Assembly (NCBI RefSeq): GCF_018595675.2
Contig: NZ_CP092333.1
Location: 892,001-956,000, forward strand
Length of the DNA stretch: 64,000 nt
Reading direction: 5' to 3'
Source of the DNA: Flavihumibacter fluvii
GTDB lineage: Bacteria > Bacteroidota > Bacteroidia > Chitinophagales > Chitinophagaceae
Made by a program: the position numbers and the translations under genes. Positions 59,461-64,000 of this stretch are shown piece by piece. The first letter of the stretch is position 1. Every line of letters starts with the position of its first letter. The notes under the pieces are model-generated. The model saw nothing but the letters and a program-made list of their open reading frames with translations, was not told where the DNA came from and did not search any database.

Positions 59461-60414
59461 TTATATCAGTTTCGTTTTATTAGCACTCCTTGTAATATAT
59501 TCCCCCCAAGTAAGGTTATCAGCACCTGGTTTAAAGGCCATTGCTTTTTCAATGGCATAATTGGCTGCGGTTTCCACCACCCAGGCGAAATTATCTTCAC
59601 CTACACTTTTAATTTCTGCATCAGGGGCCGGGTTACAGAAATCAATGGCATAAGGAACGCCATCCCGCAAGGCGAGTTCTACTGTATTAAAGTCATAACC
59701 CAGATAATGGTTAATGCGTAATACAATGTCTTCCATTTGTTTCAAGCGTTCAGGACCCGGGGTGAAACCTGCCTGGTATCGCAAATGATGCGGATTTCGG
59801 GGTTCATATGGCATTATCCGCACATATTTTCCGCCGATACAATAACAACGGTAGTATTCATCGAAAACGATTTCTTCCTGCAACAGCATCACCAGTTCCC
59901 CCGTTTCATTGTGCTTCTCAAAGAAATCATCCATGCTGGTAAGCCTGTAAACATTTTTCCAGCCGCCACCTGCAAATGGTTTCATATAGGCCGGAAAACC
60001 AACATAATTGAATATGCCTTCCCAGTCAAGTGGGTAGGCCAGGTTGCTAAAAGACTGGTCGTTGGTATCTGCCGGATGATCCCTTGATGGCAGGATGACC
60101 GTTTTGGGGACAGGCACACCAATTTTTGTAGCAAGGCAATTGTTGAAGAATTTCTCATCGGCACTCCACCAGAATGGATTGTTGATCACGGCAGTACCGC
60201 AAAGTGCAGCATTTTTAAGGAAGGCCCTGTAAAAGGGCACATCCTGCGAAATACGATCCACAATTACCGCATATTCCGTGGCTTCGCCCTGCATCACTTT
60301 GTCGATGCGCACCGGTTCTGCTGTAATCCCTTCAATATTTTTGCTATTTATACGCTCTATAAAGGCCATTGGAAAACTGCGTTCCTGGCCAAAGAGGATG
60401 CCTATCTTTTTCAT
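59461..60414 (-). CDS. ATP-grasp ligase (RimK/D-Ala-D-Ala-ligase-like)
   Basis: A 317-residue protein with an ATP-grasp fold: pre-ATP-grasp domain (residues 1-100), AYMKPFAGGGWKNVYR for the glycine loop and ATP-binding Lys, LQEEIVFDEYYRCYCIG for the adenine site, and AIDFCNPAPD at the metal-binding end. Such enzymes form amide bonds through an acyl-phosphate. It is the first gene of the cluster, followed by the YbdK-like ligase. Whether it acts on a glutamyl compound made by that ligase is an inference. Confidence 0.85.
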   Translation of the reverse strand: MKKIGILFGQERSFPMAFIERINSKNIEGITAEPVRIDKVMQGEATEYAVIVDRISQDVPFYRAFLKNAALCGTAVINNPFWWSADEKFFNNCLATKIGVPVPKTVILPSRDHPADTNDQSFSNLAYPLDWEGIFNYVGFPAYMKPFAGGGWKNVYRLTSMDDFFEKHNETGELVMLLQEEIVFDEYYRCYCIGGKYVRIMPYEPRNPHHLRYQAGFTPGPERLKQMEDIVLRINHYLGYDFNTVELALRDGVPYAIDFCNPAPDAEIKSVGEDNFAWVVETAANYAIEKAMAFKPGADNLTWGEYITRSANKTKLI

Positions 60415-60562
60415 AGCTTTTGAAACAGTTTAATGATTACTAACTGTATTCAATATACTATTATTTGTTCAACTGAATATGGGCGTCAAGTGAAATCCTT
60501 CTGAGATTTTCACCAAAATCCTGTAATTTCCACACTTCACATTCTTAAGCGTTTGAACCGTC

Positions 60563-61405
60563 ATGAAGGATATTATGTGCCTTGAGAAAACAAATACCAT
60601 AAAAACCCTGGAACTGGAGTTGGATTCTGTTCACCTGAACAGGCCTGTAAAGTTTGATATTTACCTTCCTTTTAGACCTTCACCTGCTACAGATCCGGCT
60701 TTGTTGCTGATCAATGATGGCCAGAATATGGATGAACTGGGCCTTTCGGCTATTTTAGAGAACCTTATTTCATCAGGCAGTACAAAACCATTGGTTACTG
60801 TCGCCATCCATGCTGGTGAAGAACGTAAATCGGAATACGGAACAGCAGGCCACCCTGATTATCTGGGAAGGGGAAATAAAGCCCGGGCATATTCCCTGTT
60901 TATTTTCGAGGAATTATTGCCCCGTGTGAGAAAGGAACTGGCGATACCACATTTCAGTGAAAAATGGTTTGCCGGTTTTTCACTAGGCGGATTGAGTGCA
61001 TTGGATATTGTTTGGGCGCATCCCCATGAATTTACCCGGGTTGGCGTTTTTTCTGGTTCACTTTGGTGGCGAATGATCGACCAGGTTGATCCGGGCTACG
61101 ACGATGACAAGCACCGGATCATGCACCATCTGGTTCGAAAAGGCCATTATGCGTCCTGGCTGAAGTTCTTCTTCGTTACCGGAACACTCGATGAAACCAA
61201 TGACCGTAATAATAATGGTATCATTGACTCTATTGATGATACACTTGGACTCATTAACGAATTACATCTTAAAGGATACCATCCTGAAAAAGACATCGTT
61301 TACCTTGAATTGGCTGATGGCCGTCATGATGTTGCCACCTGGGCGAAGGCGATGCCTGAATTTTTGAAATGGGCGATGGGGGACGAAAAAGTAAATACCA
61401 CATAA
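60563..61405 (+). CDS. Esterase (Fes/EsteraseD-type alpha/beta-hydrolase)
   Basis: A 280-residue hydrolase with the PF00756-type fold. The nucleophile elbow is GFSLGG and the catalytic His lies in LADGRHDVATW; LLINDGQNMD is the strand before the oxyanion region. No signal peptide is apparent. It is transcribed away from the ligase cluster across a 148-base spacer. Substrates of relatives include enterobactin, S-formylglutathione and acylated sugars; the substrate here is unknown. A second in-frame ATG lies at 60575. Confidence 0.85.
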   Translation: MKDIMCLEKTNTIKTLELELDSVHLNRPVKFDIYLPFRPSPATDPALLLINDGQNMDELGLSAILENLISSGSTKPLVTVAIHAGEERKSEYGTAGHPDYLGRGNKARAYSLFIFEELLPRVRKELAIPHFSEKWFAGFSLGGLSALDIVWAHPHEFTRVGVFSGSLWWRMIDQVDPGYDDDKHRIMHHLVRKGHYASWLKFFFVTGTLDETNDRNNNGIIDSIDDTLGLINELHLKGYHPEKDIVYLELADGRHDVATWAKAMPEFLKWAMGDEKVNTT

Positions 61406-61446
61406 TAATAAAGCCGATCCAAAAGACCGGCTTTATTATTATGTGG
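61398..61446. terminator. Bidirectional terminator hairpin
   Basis: A perfect 19-bp stem (61398-61416 with 61428-61446) and an 11-nt loop between the esterase and the convergent TonB receptor gene. The esterase stop codon lies in the left arm. Outer pairs are A/T-rich on both strands. Confidence 0.85.
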
Positions 61447-61456
61447 TTGGATTATC

Positions 61457-64000
61457 TTAAAAAATATATCGCACACCAAGCTGGGCCTGCCACACATCGA
61501 TTAGACCGGTTCCCTTTCTTGTAGTAGTATAGTTGAGGCTGTTGTTCACCGTATTCATCCTGAACAAAGGTACACCAGTATCCGGATTATATCCTCGTGC
61601 TGCGAGAGGAGAAGTGTTATTCAAAACATAACCAACTCCCCATTCGCTACTCATCATATTGCCTATGTTAAATATGTCGGCACGGAACTGAATGGTGTGT
61701 CTTTGCTGGCCAATTTTCTTAAATACTTCCAGTAAAGCACTCAGGTCAAAACGAGTAACCATCGGTAAATTGCCGCCGTTCCGTTCTGCTACGGTACCAC
61801 GGTTATCCTTTAGGTAGGCATCCTGGCCGATATAAGTTTCAAACGCAGCAGCCTGCTCTTCGGCAGAATAGGTTACCGCAGTTGCGCCGGATCCAACTGT
61901 ATAGGCCTGGAAATTCATTTCACTGGTATTCTTGGGAATATACATCAGGTCATTACCTGAAATCCCATCACCGTTCATATCTCCAGAATAGGTATAAGAC
62001 CAGCGACCCTGGTTTTGTGATTGGCCGATCAGGGTAATCTGGAAGGCTGCTGCCTTAGCGATTTCTTTACGGTAAGACAGGTTTCCTATCACACGGTGAC
62101 GAAGGTCGTTGTCACTGAATGCAATATCCGGACGGTTGTTGCCATTAACCGATTTGTTATCTCTCCAGCTGCTGAAGGCAATTGAACCTGCACTGATATA
62201 ATCACGGCTTCTGCCGTAATTATAAGCAATCATCCATCCAATCCCTTCATTGCGTATTGGTTTCTCCACTTTGAAAGTGGTCATGAACGATTCTCCCAGT
62301 GGTCCGCTTTTCAATACAGTGGCATCTGTGATTTTGGCATTTAACCTGGATGCATTATTGAAGGCTGATCCGGATAATAATGACCCGGTAGAAGTATTGA
62401 ATGTGTTGAATCTTGGGCGGTTATCCGGACCGCTGAAATTTCCTGTTGCAGGTTTAAGGTTGGCATTGTAATAGAATACATTGCTGATACTTTGAGAGAA
62501 CAATATTTCTGCGGTAGCTACGATGTTAGCCCCGATTTTCTGGTCGATGGCCATGTTAGTGCGAAATACCTGCGGAAACCGGAAATTTTTTTCAGTGGTT
62601 GCCAGGTTATAGGATGGTGCTGGCTGACCGGGATTTTCAATCACCGGAATATTTGCGGTTACATCCGGATTGAATGGATACTGACGGGTATTGTCTGTAC
62701 TGATAGATCCACTTTGTACCCCGTTGTTGCCCACCTGGTTACTGATCCAAACGAAAGCCGGCCGACCTGCAAACAGGCCCATGCCACCGCGGATCTGGGT
62801 GCGTTTATTTCCATCAATATCATAATTGAAACCAACACGTGGTGATATCATCAATTTGGCAGCAGGTAATTCTGAAGTGCTTAATTTGGTGGGTTGGCCA
62901 TTTTCATCCACAAATCCAAATCCATCTACCTCGGTATTGGTAAAACCACTTCCTGTAAAAAATGGCACATCAAAACGAACACCATAGGTCAGGTTCAGTT
63001 TCTTATCGAAAGTGATTTCATCCTGGATATACAGGCCAATGTTTTTTGCCTTTGTAACAGCGTTCCATAATGCGGCATCTTCCAGGTTACTGTAACCCAG
63101 TGCGTACCTCCTTAGGTTGACTGGATTGGCGGTCATTTCAGGATTTGCGAGGAAGGCATTGGCTGATGCATAAAAACTATCCAGGTTATGGAATACATAC
63201 TGGCCATTTATATTTGGTGTAAACTGGTTGAAGAATTTGAAAGATTCAAAGTTCACGCCAACGGACAGAGTATGCCGGCCTGCATAATAATTCAGGTTGT
63301 CTGAAAACTGCCAGGTGTCTGTGTTCAGCACGTTGTTTGGTGTAAAGGGTTCAGAACCAAATGCGATATAGTTACGGTCTGCACCATCCAGGATATCAAC
63401 AGTTGGGAAGGGGCCGGCTTTTTGGTTGCGGTAATCGCGGTTGGCGGTATATCCGAAAATTAATTCGTTATTGAATTTTCTGCTGAAACGGCTGTTCAAA
63501 TGGAGGATACCGGAATAGATATCGTTGTTTATCACATAATTTGAATTTTCGAAAGCCATTCCAAACAGGTTGTCTCTTCTTCCGTTAAATCCACCTGAGC
63601 TGCTCATCGGCACATCACGCTTGGATTTCAGGAAATTACCACGTAAGCTGAGTTTATGTTTATCGTTAATGTTCCAATCGAATTTCAACAACCCTTTATC
63701 ACTTTGCGTGAGCATGGAATAATCCTGGTATGCACCCGGATTATAATCGAAATTATTAATCAGGTAGGTCGATAAGGCTTCCAGGTCTGATTCTTTTACC
63801 CGTGTAACATTACCACCGGTGCTTGTGCCATCGCTTGCAATAAAAGTGGTTCCCGGGTCGGTTCTTCTTTCCCCTTCATAGTTGGCAAAAAAGAACAATT
63901 TGTTTTTAATTATTGGTCCGCTGATGCTACCGCCAAATTGCTTCACATCAAAGGCTGTGGTGACTACATCCTGTTTACCATCTTTACCTGCCTTACGGCC
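61457..64000 (-). CDS. TonB-dependent receptor, Oar-like (5' end beyond the window)
   Basis: At least 848 residues of an outer-membrane barrel; the reading frame stays open to the window edge, so the signal peptide, N-terminal domain and plug lie outside. QFGGSISGPIIKNKLFFFANYEG is the typical Oar-family plug-to-barrel transition, and the C-terminus ends in the aromatic strand GVRYIF. Oar-type receptors import or export large substrates, including proteins. A GTG at 63946 is only an internal codon. The substrate is unknown. Confidence 0.92.
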   Translation of the reverse strand, partial: GRKAGKDGKQDVVTTAFDVKQFGGSISGPIIKNKLFFFANYEGERRTDPGTTFIASDGTSTGGNVTRVKESDLEALSTYLINNFDYNPGAYQDYSMLTQSDKGLLKFDWNINDKHKLSLRGNFLKSKRDVPMSSSGGFNGRRDNLFGMAFENSNYVINNDIYSGILHLNSRFSRKFNNELIFGYTANRDYRNQKAGPFPTVDILDGADRNYIAFGSEPFTPNNVLNTDTWQFSDNLNYYAGRHTLSVGVNFESFKFFNQFTPNINGQYVFHNLDSFYASANAFLANPEMTANPVNLRRYALGYSNLEDAALWNAVTKAKNIGLYIQDEITFDKKLNLTYGVRFDVPFFTGSGFTNTEVDGFGFVDENGQPTKLSTSELPAAKLMISPRVGFNYDIDGNKRTQIRGGMGLFAGRPAFVWISNQVGNNGVQSGSISTDNTRQYPFNPDVTANIPVIENPGQPAPSYNLATTEKNFRFPQVFRTNMAIDQKIGANIVATAEILFSQSISNVFYYNANLKPATGNFSGPDNRPRFNTFNTSTGSLLSGSAFNNASRLNAKITDATVLKSGPLGESFMTTFKVEKPIRNEGIGWMIAYNYGRSRDYISAGSIAFSSWRDNKSVNGNNRPDIAFSDNDLRHRVIGNLSYRKEIAKAAAFQITLIGQSQNQGRWSYTYSGDMNGDGISGNDLMYIPKNTSEMNFQAYTVGSGATAVTYSAEEQAAAFETYIGQDAYLKDNRGTVAERNGGNLPMVTRFDLSALLEVFKKIGQQRHTIQFRADIFNIGNMMSSEWGVGYVLNNTSPLAARGYNPDTGVPLFRMNTVNNSLNYTTTRKGTGLIDVWQAQLGVRYIF

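Noticed and set aside
60415-60562. Promoters in the divergent esterase/ATP-grasp spacer
   Set aside because: Several TTTG and TATT-like strings are present, but no pair has both consensus boxes with a proper spacer.
1-64000. CRISPR array, prophage, transposon or tRNA genes
   Set aside because: No regularly spaced direct repeats, transposase, integrase or cloverleaf sequence was noticed; a tRNA covariance search could not be run.

Overview
The window looks like chromosomal DNA of a Bacteroidota bacterium, most likely of the Chitinophagaceae type. The evidence is a PorW-like type IX secretion protein, an Oar-like TonB-dependent receptor, a bactofilin with a membrane-anchor partner, a DAHP synthase fused to chorismate mutase, Tat-exported Gfo/Idh/MocA enzymes, and two exact matches to the Bacteroidota promoter (TTTG, 19 nt, TAnnTTTG). 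The genus is inferred by eye only. I saw no rRNA, tRNA, CRISPR array, insertion sequence or prophage.

Layout. 0-1.4 kb: EamA transporter and a GreA-like protein. 1.5-9.1 kb: a carbohydrate region with a DUF1080 protein, a Tat-exported Gfo/Idh oxidoreductase, a GH3 glycosidase with a PA14 domain, a GH29 fucosidase and an esterase. 9.1-15.3 kb: an ABC exporter, then an amidohydrolase, FdhD and an FdhF/YdeP-type molybdopterin oxidoreductase. 15.4-17.9 kb: a NahK-like kinase and a GH109 glycosidase (amino-sugar use). 18-23 kb: a TPR protein, a sigma/anti-sigma pair, a small membrane protein and an S41 protease. 23.2-25.5 kb: a MurK-like kinase, MurQ and an unknown protein. 25.5-33.1 kb: a seven-gene aromatic amino acid operon (pheA, aminotransferase, tyrA, DAHP synthase-chorismate mutase, aroB, aroA, aroC), followed closely by a DUF952 protein, an L,D-transpeptidase and RlpA. 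35.7-45 kb: cell envelope genes (OmpA with TSP3 repeats, PBP1A, a PorW gene split by a frameshift, bactofilin and partner, SprT-like protein, decayed beta-barrel gene). 45-54 kb: GNAT enzyme, TonB receptor and a metal-efflux system whose RND pump is fused to its outer-membrane channel. 54-61.4 kb: an amidoligase-type cluster (two ATP-grasp-type ligases, a GCS2 carboxylate-amine ligase, a class I amidotransferase, an exported amidohydrolase, a cupin, and a divergent esterase). The right edge holds a TonB receptor cut by the window end.

The most striking find is upstream of pheA. A 31-codon open frame at 25560-25655 encodes a peptide with the run FSRFYFYFYFF and is followed by a 12-bp terminator hairpin that ends 7 nt before the pheA start codon. 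Hand pairing gives a complete set of alternative helices: region 1 with 2, region 2 with 3 (antiterminator), and region 3 with 4 (terminator). This is what classical ribosome-mediated attenuation needs. The alternating Phe and Tyr codons match an operon that makes both amino acids. Other points worth checking are a C9 tract that breaks porW, a likely internal signal peptide in the RND-channel fusion, a DtxR-like palindrome under the metal-efflux promoter, the amidoligase cluster, and palindromic heptamer repeats.
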